NCBI RefSeq assembly: GCF_004664715.2
Contig: NC_051074.1
Coordinates: forward strand, 17,919,558 to 17,983,557
Length of the DNA: 64,000 bases
From: Peromyscus leucopus
Lineage: Eukaryota; Chordata; Mammalia; Rodentia; Cricetidae
Direction of reading: 5' to 3'
Shown: positions 10,441 to 22,884 of the stretch, in pieces
Layout: each line of letters begins with the position of its first letter
Position numbering within the stretch: the stretch's first letter is position 1
The notes under the pieces: model-generated
The model's database searches: none
Told to the model about the DNA's origin: nothing
The model's input: only the letters and a program-made list of their open reading frames with translations
Made by a program: the position numbers and the translations under genes

Positions 10441-13400
10441 GAAGTAGATAATAATAACCTTGCCACCCAATGATGCCTCAGCATCTTGTCTGAATCTTGT
10501 GTTCTGTTATTTTCTCTCTGTGTCCTGTAGCCTCTCAAGAGATTAAGTTCTCAGTGTTTCTAGACATCAGTCCTTACTGGGAGTGTCCTGGTTCCAATCT
10601 GAAGTCTGTTGCCTGAGCCAGGAAATGAGAAGCCATTTGCTACCTCCTCACATTGAGCCTCTTTTGAGTCATATTCAAGAATAAGGATTGAGGTGTATTC
10701 AGGCAACTACATTCTCACCTCCTCCCCAGTGAGCAAAGCAGTAACAAGCTGACTGTGTGATTTCCATCATATATTACTAGAGCAAGGTCAGTGAAATGTG
10801 GTAATAAATGTTTTGCTTCATGGTCTCCTCCATTTGGTAAAAATTCTTTAATGACAAATTCACTTGCTTATCCTTTTCACTTCCTCCAGAATTCTTCACC
10901 ATTTCTTAATCTGAACATCCACTGCATCCAAGGAATTCTTCAGTAGCTGGTGTGTTCTTCCTATTGTAATAATAATTTATTGTTTCCTGTCTCCATGGGA
11001 AGGATCCTTGTGCAGAGTGACTCTGATGCCGTGCACAATGGTGTTTGTATCTGAGCTTCCCATTGAAGGCTATGCAGATCTGAGAAGAAACTTCAACTTC
11101 ACCAAATTCAGTTTCCTCGGGTAACAAGTTAAATTAATATTACTTACCTTATAGGAATCATTAAATGCTCAAATGTGGTGATGAATGAAAATACCTGACT
11201 TGGGTTTTTACAGTGTTCCCATTGCTTTTACTGTAATTACTTCTACTACAGCATTAATTAACTAATCTTCTATGTTGGCTAAAACTGACATGTGGAGTCA
11301 GTGATTACTCTGGGAGTAATTCATAGACTGTGTGAAAGGCAACTTGAACTCCTGAGCCAGAGAACTTAGGACAATACTGACCTATTATGCTGAATTTTGA
11401 TTATAGGAACACCTGAACTGTGCTTATTTTTTAAGACAAATAACAGAAGAAAAATTAATTTAGGCATGCAGGTTAAATGAAATGGGATGGTCAAGAATAA
11501 CAGACTGATTTATAACTTCACAATCTCTTTATTAATCTTAATATACAAAGTAATGTTTCACTATGGCATCTTTGGATACACATTGTTCTTATTCATCTCC
11601 TTTCCTCACTGCCACACAACTCCTTACACCTCTTTCACTTCTCTTCCCTCCTTCCCCAACAGCCCCTCCTTCTGCTTTCATGCTATGGGTGTCCCTTTTT
11701 TTCCTTTGACGGTGTTTAAATGTGAAAATCTTAGTGAGACTCAAAGATTGCATACACACATACACACAGGACAAGACATTTTTTAAAGTGGTAAATGTTT
11801 TCTCATGTGCATTTTCTCTCTTTTTTTAATAGCTTCCTTTCAAACTAAATATATCTACATATTCATTAATTGAATGTTGTAAAACACAAATAATTGAAAA
11901 TATGGAGAGAATATTTATACTTGCTCAATTCACTTGTAACATAGATAATCAAAAAGAAAAATTTAAGCCATAGAAAACTATTCCGTTATTATTAAGCACC
12001 CACTTCATACAGGCAGTGAAATATGATTTTGGGGGCAATAAATCAAATCTTCTTATATGCTCTTCTCAGTATTTCTCCAGGATGATGTAATTTCAGTACT
12101 GCTTAAGGAAAAGGTCTCCAGACTTCTTTATACAGTGTATTTATAAGATACACATACTTTAATAAGTTCATTTGAGATATAAATATAATTCCAAACTGTA
12201 TATATTTAAGTGCATAACAAAAATCCGTGTTTTATTTTTATGAGTGAAATAAATTTAATACCTAACTTTTACTCTATGCTTTGGTGGTTTCTTGCTTTTC
12301 TTCCTGGCTTTGAAGGCCAAAGTCTTCATAAAGAAAAAAAATATCTAAATGAGCATTTGTTATCCCTTTTGCTTAGATACTATCCTTCAGAAATGGAATG
12401 CAATAGTACCCAACATGGTAAAAAGAAATATATTTTATTTTGGGTCTTATAGTCAAATGTAACATATAACATGAAACTGCTATGTGTTGGGAAACATGAC
12501 ATTTTAGTACCTAACAGAAATATGAGGATATCAAAAACCATACAAATTATTTGAGCCTATCTTCAAAATGTTTATGTAAGAAATATTTTAAATGCATTGT
12601 ATAAGCTTAAACCTGTTGTCAATTCCCTGAGCTAAGTGACTGAGAGTCATGTGAATACTCTGGAACTCAGATCATTTCTATATCTCTTAAGGAAATGAAT
12701 AAATTTAAGAGCAAACTGGTAGTAGAAGATCCTGAAAGGTCCCATCAAATCGCAACACAGAAAACTACGAAGTATCTAAACTTTACATTTGGCTTCAAAG
12801 TCAAAATCTTCTCCTGGATTTGTGCTCTCATTTCTCATTTGTTTATGCCACTGCAGCTGGCTGCAGGCTAAACCAGATAACAAGGTGTTCAGTGGTCTGC
12901 AGTATAAAAGTTTATCTCCATAAGCAAAGGAGCTTTAGCTTAAGCTCCTCATTGTCTTTAAATGAGAGTTTAAGAAATATAGCAAAATCTTTGAATGGAA
13001 ACTAAATAAGATGGTTGTGGATTTGCAGTGTCTAGTCTACATGGACTTAGCATGTATTATCATAAGACAGAGGCAGAATTTCTCTAATTTGGAATATATC
13101 CTATTAATTCTCCAAAGTGCTTGTTCATCAGCCTTTGAATATTTCTAGTAGGTAGATTAACACGGTTCACAGTAACCGAGAAGCATCCCTGAAGTTACCA
13201 TCTCATTAAGTTTCAAAGGGGCTGTTAATAAGATAACTAAGGAAGGGGTTCCAGAGCGAAACTTTTTCAGTAATTTGATAGGAAAAGAAAACACTGGCCA
13301 GCAAGAATGGAAGTTGTTAGTTACACATGTGATTTCTGAAAGAGAGGAACCTGAAAGATGAAGCGGCCCTGCTCTGTCTTAAAAGCACGCTTGGAGAAAG

Positions 13401-14535
13401 AGCTACAGTCTGCAAGTGGGTGCTCCAGGAAAATCATTTCTCCAACAGATTTGACACATCTTGCAATGGATTCACACTGGCTTGGCAAGCAAATGGATTA
13501 GCTTTGATGGTGTTGCCAATAGAGCCACAGTTCTTTTGTTGCTGCGCAAACACATTTCTCTCTTTCTTTATATGGCCTCCAGCAAACTACACATGTTACT
13601 TTTGTTTGGGTAATTTACTGTCTTGGAAAAGGAAGTATGAAACTACTTTTCAGAGAAAAGCACTGAGACTCTTCGGCTGGCCGCATCAGGATCATGAGCT
13701 TCAGGGATATCAGCACAAAGCTTTCTCTGATCAAATGGAAATATTCAGAGGAGAAGAATAACCCTCTTGCATCCAACCAGCAAAATTCCTCCAAATGCTC
13801 CTTCACAGGACCTGACTTTTACAGACCATCTGTTTCCAAACAGACTGCAGTTTTGCTTTAAACATTGTTCTTCATGTTCTCTCTAGCCTGCCCCCACCCC
13901 TGTTACTTATCTACAAGATTAATAAAGACTCCTGGAATGAGAACTCTAGCTCACTCCACAGCTTCTTTAAATTGTCATTATCTCTTTTTCCTTAAAAAAA
14001 TATAATTTATACTTAAAAATTTAGACTGAATTTCTCTGGCATATCTAGATGCTCAAAGCAACACCAAAATGTGCTTACTTGATAGCTTGATTGCTTTTGA
14101 TATTCATATTTTCTTCACAACTTTGCATAATTTTTTTTCTGATCAAAATCTGCTGCTTACATGATTTGATGATTAGGCAGGAAGCTAGCCATTTATAAGG
14201 AATAGAAAATAATTTTTCATTGTTTTATTTAAAAGAGTAGTAGGATGCTCTTTTATCTATAAAAAGATGAGTTAATTATTTACTTAAAATACAGTGATTT
14301 TAAGTCTTCCCTTTAAACATAAAGCAAAAGTAGCTTGCCCATAGGATGTTTAAACAGAATTTTCATCTTTGGTTCTAGCATCACTTGAAACTAAAACAAA
14401 CTCTAAAATTATTTTTTTTCAGATTCTCCGTATGGCCATTAGGAATATACAGATCAAAATCATGGTGAGATGTCATGTCAGTCATAAGAAGTAAGAAAAG
14501 GAAGGAGACAGTGAATAAAAAGAACTAGGAAAATG
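10441..14535. other. Mostly unique AT-rich DNA, no gene recognised
   Basis: No clear transposable element. The interval 11600-11725 is pyrimidine-rich. The interval 12815-13860 is less AT-rich than its surroundings and contains motif-dense stretches such as GCAGCTGGCTGCAGG, but the frames there (for example 13420-13761, which begins at GTG rather than ATG) have no family resemblance. Conserved non-coding sequence is possible but cannot be judged from a single genome. Confidence 0.45.
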
Positions 14536-15553
14536 TGGAGTTGAGCCTGTGGATATCTCTGGTGATGATGTAAAACAGCAATTCATTGAATAGCAATTTC
14601 TGTAGCATTAAAACAAAATTACTAGTAATTCTATTTCTGGATATATATACACAATGAAGTGGAAGCAGAAGCTTAGACAGACATTTTATACTGACTGATA
14701 CCCATATAGCAGCAACATTTCCAAAATGAAAACAGACCAACTGTGCTGGAGAGTCTTATGTCAACTTGACACGAGCTAGAGTCATCTGAAAGGAGGGAAC
14801 TTCCATTGAGGAAATGCTTCCATAAAACCAAGCTGTATTGCACTTTCTTAATTGATAGGGGAGGGCCTAGCCCATTGTGGGTGGTGTTATCCCTGGGCTG
14901 GTGGTCCTAGTTTCTATAAGAAAGCAGGCTCAGCAAGCAATGAAAAGTAAGCCTGTATGCAGCATTCCTCCACGGCCTCTGTATCAGCTCCTGCCTCCAG
15001 GTTCCTGCCCTGCTTGAGTTCCTGTCCTGACTTCTTTCAGTGATGAATATGATGTGGAAGTATAAGCCAAATTAACCCTTTTCTCCCTAACTTGCTTTTG
15101 GTCATGGTGTTTCATTGCCTCAATAGAAACCCTATAATACCAATAATGAATAAATGAAATAGGGTGTATACATATAAATACTGTTATTCAGCCTTTAAAA
15201 AACTACTGTGGATTCCTAACACATACTACACCAGGAATGAAATTTGATGACATCATTTTAAGGGAAACAAGATGAGCACCAACAAACAAATTGTGTATAA
15301 ATCTATTTCCGTGAGGTCCACGAGGAACCAGCCTCATGGGGATAGACTGCAGCAGGCTAGTTGCCATGGTCTGGGAGAAAGAGATAAAAGGAGAAATGTT
15401 TAATGGCTATTGTTTCTATTTTGGAGCTTGAAAAGATCTGAGAGAGGCAAGCTGCGTGGTCACATGATATACTAGGTGTCCCTGAATAGTATGCTTAAAA
15501 ATGGTTTAAATGGTAAAATTTTGCTGTGGATATTTTACCACAATATAAATTCT
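14536..15553 (+). mobile_element. Ancient L1M 3' end (ORF2 tail and 3' UTR), split by an LTR
   Basis: The left part carries the decayed L1 ORF2 tail (TTCTATTTCTGGATATATAT, then CCCATATAGCAGCAAC). The right part resumes with ATTCAGCCTTTAAAAAACTA, GGAATGAAATTTGATGACATC, AGTTGCCATGGTCTGGGAG, and the characteristic end TTAAAAATGGTTTAAATGG then GATATTTTACCACAATATAAA. This order matches old mammalian L1M 3' ends. The two halves are separated by the element at 14742-15138. The copy is long dead. Confidence 0.75.
14742..15138 (+). mobile_element. Solo LTR, rodent MT-type ERVL-MaLR, inserted in the L1M
   Basis: A near-complete LTR in the sense orientation. Landmarks: ATGTCAACTTGACACGAGC, AGAGTCATCTGAAAGGAGG, GGGAGGGCCTAGCCCATTGT, CCCTGGGCTGGTGGTCCTAG, CCTGCCTCCAGGTTCCTGCC, GATGTGGAAGTATAAGCC and GCTTTTGGTCATGGTGTTTC. 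It starts with TG. Its 3' end is slightly decayed. The flanks read ACCAAC on the left and ACCAAT on the right, compatible with the short duplication left by ERVL-type integration. The exact subfamily name is uncertain. Confidence 0.8.
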
Positions 15554-15559
15554 TTTGTT

Positions 15560-16704
15560 TCACAAAATGGATATGGTCTCAGTAAAGACTGTGTTTTAAA
15601 AAATGTATGCTCACATTGTTTTGAAGTCGTTTTGTCCACTTAGCTCAGTAAATGAGTTCACTTCCTGACTTAGGATTTAACAAAATCCCAATATTCTCTT
15701 CTGAGCCTAAAAGCATGAGTGGATACTTGGGACCTAATAAAACCCAAACCCTATCCAATTCCTTTGCTGGAGAAACAATTTTCAAAGTCTCCTGTTGAGT
15801 CAATCTCTCTTAAGACAGCTCAGGAAACCTGACACCAAACCCACTTTAGAGTCTAGAATTATCTCCACCAAGGATAAATAAATACGCCGATCTTCATGTC
15901 TGTAGAAAACTAAGAGATATTGTTGACGTCCAGAGGGGACACTTTATAGGGATTCAGACAGGACTAAATCTTCTGCTACTCAGAGAGGCAACCCTCTTCC
16001 CTAAACAGCTAATTTATAAACAGCTTTTGCACATGCACCCCTAAAATATGCTGGTTTATAAATAGTTCTCATGTATGTATGTAACCTACATTTTCCAAAA
16101 CCACGTGTGTAACTGGTATTAGCTACAGAACTCAGACAACAAAACACTGCGTCTAGTTTATTTACTTCTCTTAACCACTTTGGAGTCTTCTCTCCACCAC
16201 TAACCCCCATTTTACGCCCAGTGTTTGTTTTTGCTGTTGCTTTGGTTTGGTTTGTTAAAATACAATAATATTAAGTTGGTTTAGAAATAATTTCATAATA
16301 AATTATGCCACTTCAAACCATATTTAAACCACGTTTAGTTTAAATATTCAGAAGCATCTAAGCTATTTTAAAATGACCACATGTCCCAGGGTGTTTTGTT
16401 ATTATGACAGCAATGGTTTTAAACTGCAGTTGTTACTAAAAGAAAGAAACTCATTTTCACTCATGCTAATTGTTCTTTACATTCACTATATAAAATACAC
16501 AAAAGGAATTTTTATTTTTGTTTGTATCATCACCTTAAAATGTAAACAACTATAAACCATAAATTTTGTATTTTCTATTATATACCAGTTCCAAAGAAAA
16601 ACATAATTTAAAAATAGGCTTATAACTTAAAGGACAGTAAACATAAGGCCAGTACCCCATTGCTCCTTGGGAATGTAGCCCTGCCATGAGTAGAACTGGT
16701 ATGT

Positions 16705-16705
<1 letters not shown>
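15560..16705. other. No recognisable feature
   Basis: AT-rich DNA with short chance frames only (for example 16001-16210 minus). A run of GTTTGTTTTTGCTGTTGC and similar near 16225-16255 is low complexity. Confidence 0.5.
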
Positions 16706-16707
<2 letters not shown>

Positions 16708-16746
<39 letters not shown>

Positions 16747-16768
16747 ATGAACATACACATATACATAC
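16708..16768. repeat. (AC)n microsatellite with AT interruptions
   Basis: A perfect AC run of about 28 bases (16713-16740), then ATACACATGAACATACACAT. The minus-strand frame 16550-16738 starts inside it (MCVCVCVCV), so that frame is an artefact. Confidence 0.95.
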
Positions 16769-17250
16769 TTTGATTTTTCTTACTTAAAGTGTTCTACATT
16801 TATACTAAACAAAAAAAAAAATCATTCTCGACTTCCGGAAGTACTATGAATTTTCAACTGATTTGGAAAGTCTTGGGTTTTTTTCTTCAGAATTTTGTTT
16901 TCATGTAGACATGTAAATACAGATTATGCCAAAAATCTAGCTTCAAGTAAACCAAAGAGCCAGATCGCTTTATATTTGTCTGAATGATGTAATTTTCAAC
17001 TTTTCTTCTAATATTTCCACTCTGTGGTACTGTACAAATTAATTTCCTGGTAACCAGGAATGAGAAAGCAGTGTTTCCAAAGGCTGTCTATTCTACAAAT
17101 TCTCTTGAAGACACAAGGTAATCAGATCCATCTCAGACAGATGTCTCTTTAATCTACTGGTACCCTGGAGGGAAAATCCTCTTTCTTAGACTGCAAAAGT
17201 CATTCTCGGTATCTCTTGAAGCAAACACCTTCTTCATACAGCTACATTCA
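16769..17250. other. No recognisable feature
   Basis: Short unique stretch between a microsatellite and an LTR. Nothing supported. Confidence 0.5.
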
Positions 17251-17550
17251 TGTTCTATTGTTCTGATAAGACACCATGACCAAGGCAACTCGCAGAAGGA
17301 AAAGTTTATTTGGAGTGAGACCATGACCATCATGTGGTAGATAGTAAAACAGCATGCACGCAGGCATGACACCAGAACCTTAGCTGAGAGCTCACATCAG
17401 ATCCACAAATACAAGTCAGGAAGAGCTACAAGGAATGGTGTGGACTTTTGAAACCTTGAAGCCCACCCCAATGACACACCTTTTTAACAAGGCCATGCCC
17501 TCTAATCCTTATCAAACAGGTCCACCAACTGGGAACCAAGTATTAAAGGT
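17251..17550 (-). mobile_element. MT-type MaLR LTR, antisense, truncated
   Basis: The plus strand reads TGTTCTATTGTTCTGATAAG, ACACCATGACCAAGGCAACT, then TTTTGAAACCTTGAAGCCC, AATGACACACC, AACAAGGCCATGCCCTC and ACCAACTGGGAACCAAGTAT. This is the reverse complement of the LTR type seen in sense at 55081. It stops short of the expected LTR start near 17550 and passes into unrelated sequence, so it is truncated. Confidence 0.7.
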
Positions 17551-18260
17551 CAGTACATAATAGCTGTGTTCAGGAAGTAGCCAGGATGGTACCTCACGCT
17601 GGCAGTCAAATTTGGCGGGACAAGAATCACCCACATGATGCTTGTTTTGAAGGAATAAAGGGGTCAGGGAGAGTAGCTGGGGCTTTGGTACTCTGAAGAA
17701 AGTCCAGGAGAAGCTACTGGTAAAACTGCAGCCCCAGTTGCAGGAAGAGATCCCAACATTTTGAAGATGATAGTACCATGGGATGACCACCAAGAACAGC
17801 AGCTGCAGTGGAGTGGAGCCAGATGTAACCTAGAACACAAGTTGTGTGTGCTGCAGAGGGAGAAGTCAGAGAAGTGACCCAAGCCCTTTTGAGGAGCCCA
17901 GAAGATCATAAGTGGATCCTAGACAATGAGTTATGTACCTTCGTGGAGTCTAGTTTTGCTTTGTTCTGATTCTGACTGTGCCCTGGTTATTTCCCCTGAT
18001 CAAAAGTGTTATAACTTACTTTGACAGGAGTCCACAGTTGAGAGACTTTGACTCTTAGATTTTGGAATTTTACAAAGACTTTGGATTTTAAAAAGGACTG
18101 GATATTTTAAGGGACCATTTTTAAGTGTTTGAATTTTTAGATTGTGGGACTTTTAAAATTTGCAATGTTTATATTGTAATGTTGATATTCATGTGAGATC
18201 TTGGGGATGAACAAGAAAGGAAAGGTTATGGCTTATGTGTTTGTGTATGAAGTTGACAAG
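17551..18260 (+). mobile_element. Degraded rodent ERV-like repeat, family uncertain
   Basis: The stretch contains AGAGAAGTGACCCAAGCCC, GATCCTAGACAATGAG, GAGAGACTTTGACTCTTAG, TTTGGAATTTTACAAAGAC, ATTGTGGGACTTTTAAAAT and GAGATCTTGGGGATGAACAA. These ring as parts of a dispersed rodent ERV-related repeat that often lies beside MT-type LTRs, but I cannot name the family. Two minus-strand frames (17512-17793 and 17664-17909) are shadows here. Treat as tentative. Confidence 0.4.
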
Positions 18261-18264
18261 GGAT

Positions 18265-21200
18265 CACTGTGTATAGATTATTGTTCACATTTGTTTGAAA
18301 GTAGGAAAAATTAATTGCTTGCAGGTCATTTCTACATGTTCCACAGTTCCTCTGACTTTCATAGCAGTGTGGAATGTATTGACTATAATTTTCTCTGCTG
18401 TCCACCTGGGATTTATATGGATTCATTATTATTTCACAAGGGCTTCTATAACTTTCATGGGATATTAGAAAGGATACGATATTAAATACACTACGTTTTA
18501 CTCATAACCAAAGTAGAAAGGAATTATACTTTCTAACAGGGTGTCTGGGGAAGCTTATTTACAAATACCTTTAAGTATGCATAAGAAGGCATGATTAGAC
18601 ACACAGGGGCCAGCAGGAATGGGCCTTGTCGACTGCTAGACTGAAAGGAGAAATGGTGAGTGGAGCTAGTGTTGAGGGTGCCAAAAAAAGATGAATGGCT
18701 TCCACAGAACTTGCTGGCCAGCAACATCCAAAAATAAGGAGGAAGTGGAGTGATAATTGTTGTGAACTCATCCTCTTCCATTCTTCCAACTCTATCCACA
18801 TGGTGACTTCCCTGTGACAAACCTGAGCAAGGGAGCTGATTTTGTCATTTGTATTAGTCAGCACCTAGGGTACAATAAAATAAAAGGGGTGGGAATAAAA
18901 TGGGTAGAGACAGGTTCTTGAGAGGCAATCATAAACTCTCCAGTCTTTCAAACTATCATACCACCTATCATCTATTATAATATCTTTATTAACAAGTCTG
19001 TAAGCATGTGAAAGTGTGCGTGCTATGCATATGCAGATATGGGGAGAAAAAGTGGTAAAGAAGAAACAGAACAAAAATATATAGCAATAAATGGTCATAT
19101 GGCCTCTGGTATATACCAGACAGCCTAACTCTGTGATTCCCTCAGCAACTTTTTGGAATGTGTACTGTTATGATTCACATATTCGACGTGAAGAAGCAGA
19201 GACACAGAGGGTTTCTAAAACTTGTTCAAGTATAGAAGCAAGTGGAAGAGAATGGACCCACTACCTAATGGGGCTTTTCTATAGAGTAAGAGTCATTGTA
19301 TACACCAATAGATATGTTAAAACTAATTGTGGGTTTTAAACACATGTCTCTCCTGCTGCACTTCACCCTTTTTTTTCATCCCTCACTTGTACTCTATGAT
19401 AGCATGAGCCCAGAGACAAGGACCTAATAAAAAGGATGCACAGAGCAAACAAATGTCACACATTGCTTCTCCCTAGGGTATACCCACGTTTTCTGGGTAT
19501 AACGTGGGCTGTCGTGCTGACTTTCTATCAGCAAACAGCTAAAGCTCTTCTATATTCCAAGTTTTTGAGAAGCGTGTTCCTTGAAACAGCCTAGGTTAGT
19601 GGGTAAGATAACTCTGACTTTCTGAGTTAATTCAAAGGAAATTCCAAGCAATTGCTGTCTTCTTGGACAGTTGTGTCTACATCTGGAAACTCCTTGCAAA
19701 GTTGCTCACGGGATAACAGGCATATTTTTCTTTATAGAAGAAAGAGAAAATCAATAAACTGTTCCCACAACACAAAAAATATTGAGATTTCCCTCATATG
19801 TTTCTAAAACCAAAAAAGGAATTCCCTTTAAAGCATATTCAGTTTATAGGTTTGAATTTAGCCCCCCAAAAGAAATGAATTAAAAAGCATAGAAATCAAA
19901 TGGCCTCTCCTATCAATTCATGATGCATTGGAAAACCAAAGTATTATTTTTTATTTTATATAATAAGTATGAATGGATTTATTTTCCTATAATATAAATT
20001 GTCCCAAATGAATGAAATATTCTTCTATTGTTTAGTCCATTTTGGTCTTATTCTCTCCTTTAATTTTTGTGGTGTGTTTTGGTTTTTGCCTTTAATTTGT
20101 ACTCTGGGGATCTTAACGGTGGGTGGTACTGGCTTTTATTCTGTGTGCAGTATTATTAGACATTATTAAATGTTTCATTATTTTCACATGGAGTAGTAAA
20201 AAAGATTCTTTGAAGTTTCACCAAAGATAGGGCAGAACTAAAGATAATAATTCATTTTTGTGGGAAATTCCTGCTGATATAAATTATATTTGGATCACAA
20301 TCCATCTCAGACATTATGGAGAGTAACCACAACAGAACCAGGCTGGTTATACGCTAAATCAATTGAGATAATTGCTAGGGAAGGTCACAAAATCATGGTA
20401 AATTATAGATCTTTATGATTAATGCTACCAAACACTCTGCCTAATATAGTTGCTCTGCCTGTTATGACTATTGAAAAAATTCAATGCATTCCTAAATGTA
20501 CCAAAAGGGAACTTTTACCAACATAGGATCAAATTTTCAATATCTACCTATTCTAGCTGAGACTATGTATTCTGTCCTATTACAGTCTATCATTACAGGT
20601 ACTTACTGAAAGCAATTGTTAGCACAATCATAAGAAAACTATCTCCCATAGGGTTCCTAGAAATGCACAGTAGAAATCAATTTCCAAAGTCACAGGAGAG
20701 CAAAGCGCAGAAGACCTGACCAAGAAAAGACCCCGCCTTGCCTTAGCTCATGCTTCACAAAAAATTTCACAGATACTAAAGGAATAAACTCATTCCATAA
20801 ACAATCCAAGCATCAGTCTGATAGGACATATTGACCTCAAGATAATTAGGAATCCATTGTGGATCCCTTTGAGACAAAAAAATATTAAAAACAGAAATAA
20901 GTAATAAAAACATTTGGTGAAAATGTTATGTGGTTAAGATTAGAAGTTGCAATAATGTTTGATTGGGGAAGAGAAATAAAAGTATGGGTCTTAAGAAGTT
21001 CTCTTCTTTGTCAAATACCCAGGGATATGGTTTTAACCCATGGGTTCTGTTTGTGCATCCACCCATAGAGCTTTGGACCTCAAGGGTAATTGCAAAAGCA
21101 CAGATATCGATTGCTTCCTTTAACAGAAGGGTGATGTTCTGTCTTGCTTTAGCCAAAGAGAGAAGGGAAATTATTGTAAATGTATTCTATTCTGCTCTAA

Positions 21201-22380
21201 CATTTTTTAATTAAGCTACTTTTCCTTTTATGGTTACAGTCTTCAGATTAATCAAGCCAGAAACAGCTGCAGAAAAGAATCCATGGGTTTTTTATTCTAG
21301 AATAGAAAAAAATAAGTCTCCAAAAATAGGAAAGTATGGAACATGCTTTTGTACGAAAATGCCTTTGATAATTACTCCCAAGGATTAAACATTTCCTTCA
21401 AACTTTTGCTGTGTTAATCTGAATGTCGTAGTTCTACCTTTAATAATAATTTCAGTTACTCATTTGCAAATATTCCTCCTCAGATTCAAATAATTCTTCA
21501 TCCCTATTTGACTTATTATCGTCTGCTCTTTCTGCTAAAGATAGACCATGTTTAATGACAATATTATGTAAAACACCAGGCAGCAGGAATTTCTTGCCTG
21601 CATTAGGAAGGCGGCCATGCAGTGTTCACCAGATTTTCCTAGACATCAAAAACTAAAGTTTAAAACATCAAGAGTTACCTCAATATCCATTCTCATTTAT
21701 AAGTATTGATTTTTAAATTACTTTTTTCAATGGCAGACATATTCAAACCAGGAATAAAAAGAAATAGCTAACCTGAAAAAAACAATCTGAAGTCTGTAAT
21801 GTGTTTGAAGAAAAATTAAAATTATAAACAGACAGCATTTTACAGAATTACTTAGAAGCCAACCTCCACCAATTTATAAAAAGCCTTGCATTTCTGAAGC
21901 AGATTCTCTTAAAATGAATGAATCATGACACGATCCTGAGTGCTTAGCTATGACATCTGTTAGGTGGTGAATTGCATTGCACGCCACATGCATAATGAAG
22001 GAGAGAACAGTTTTTAGTTCCTGGAGTGTTCCTCATGTGGAGATGTGCAAATTGAGTCAACAAAACTCAGGCCAGATGGAAAAGCTACAATGCTGGAAGT
22101 TGCCTACAATGTATTGGTGGTGCTAGGTATCTCTTAAAAAATGAATAAACTGATGAGGTCTCTGGGGAAACGTATTTATAAGCTGCTCAGTATTCCAGAT
22201 GATGGCAAACCCATTGTGTAAGATTCTGCGGTTACAGGGAAGAATCAGTGTCAAATGATATACAACTCTTATTACCTGGGTAGGACATTATTTTATTCTT
22301 CATAACAAGACATACAGAGGTTAGAATACCAAGAAAGATGTTCCTGCATTCAAAAAGAAATAAACTAATATGCCAAACTG
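18265..22380. other. Mostly unique AT-rich DNA, no gene recognised
   Basis: No repeat landmark. Overlapping frames at 18533-18864 (minus), 18865-19098 (minus), 19091-19339 (plus) and 20926-21214 (both strands) have no family resemblance. A small inverted repeat at 19483-19508 is listed separately. Confidence 0.45.
19483..19508. other. Short perfect inverted repeat (hairpin potential)
   Basis: CCCACGTT (19483-19490), a 10-base spacer, then AACGTGGG (19501-19508). The spacer also repeats GGGTAT from just before the left arm. It is not followed by a T-run and no RNA family is recognised. Chance is a plausible explanation in 64 kb. Confidence 0.5.
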
Positions 22381-22384
22381 AATT

Positions 22385-22632
22385 AAAGATTAAAGAGTGG
22401 GAGTTGGAAAGATGGTGCAATGATTAAGAACACTGGCTGCTCTTCCAGAAGAGTTGCATTCCATTCCCAGTATCCACATGGTAGCTAACAACCATTTTTA
22501 ACTGTAATTTCAAAGGACCCAACACCCTTTTTCTGGGCTCTGTGGGCACTGCACATACATGATATGCAGACCTACATGTAGGTGAAACATCCACAAACAA
22601 AGTAAAAATAAATTTTAAGAAAAGATTAAAGA
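22385..22632 (+). mobile_element. B2/B3-type SINE with 12-bp target duplication
   Basis: Sense SINE derived from a tRNA promoter: GGAAAGATGGTGCAATGATT (A-box side), AAGAACACTGGCTGCTCTTC, CAGAAGAGTTGCATTCCATT (B-box side), CCACATGGTAGCTAACAACC, then a body diverged like B3 and an A-rich tail near 22600-22620. The flanks are identical: AAAGATTAAAGA at 22385-22396 and again at 22621-22632. Element body about 22397-22620. Confidence 0.85.
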
Positions 22633-22788
22633 TAAACTTTGTATTTTCTGTATTACCAAATACTGTTTTCCTGGATGTTTTGACTAGGTAACTCTCTAGA
22701 GATTTGATATTTGGACAGGAAACAAGTCACCATATTCTATTATTTAACAAGCACCTTTAAATATATATTCAAAAAGCATATAGCATAC

Positions 22789-22834
22789 ATTAAGAGTGTG
22801 ATTAAGAGTGTGTATGTGTGCGTGCGTGCGTGTA

Positions 22835-22879
<45 letters not shown>
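22789..22879. repeat. Tandem 12-mer plus (TG)n microsatellite
   Basis: ATTAAGAGTGTG occurs twice in tandem (22789-22800, 22801-22812), followed by GTGCGTGCG variants and a pure TG run of about 43 bases (22837-22879). Overlapping frames on both strands (22711-22914, 22740-22958) are low-complexity artefacts. Confidence 0.95.
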
Positions 22880-22881
<2 letters not shown>

Positions 22882-22884
22882 AAA

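Noticed and set aside
13420..13761. 113-codon plus-strand frame as a gene
   Set aside because: It starts at GTG, has no homology I recognise and no supporting signals.
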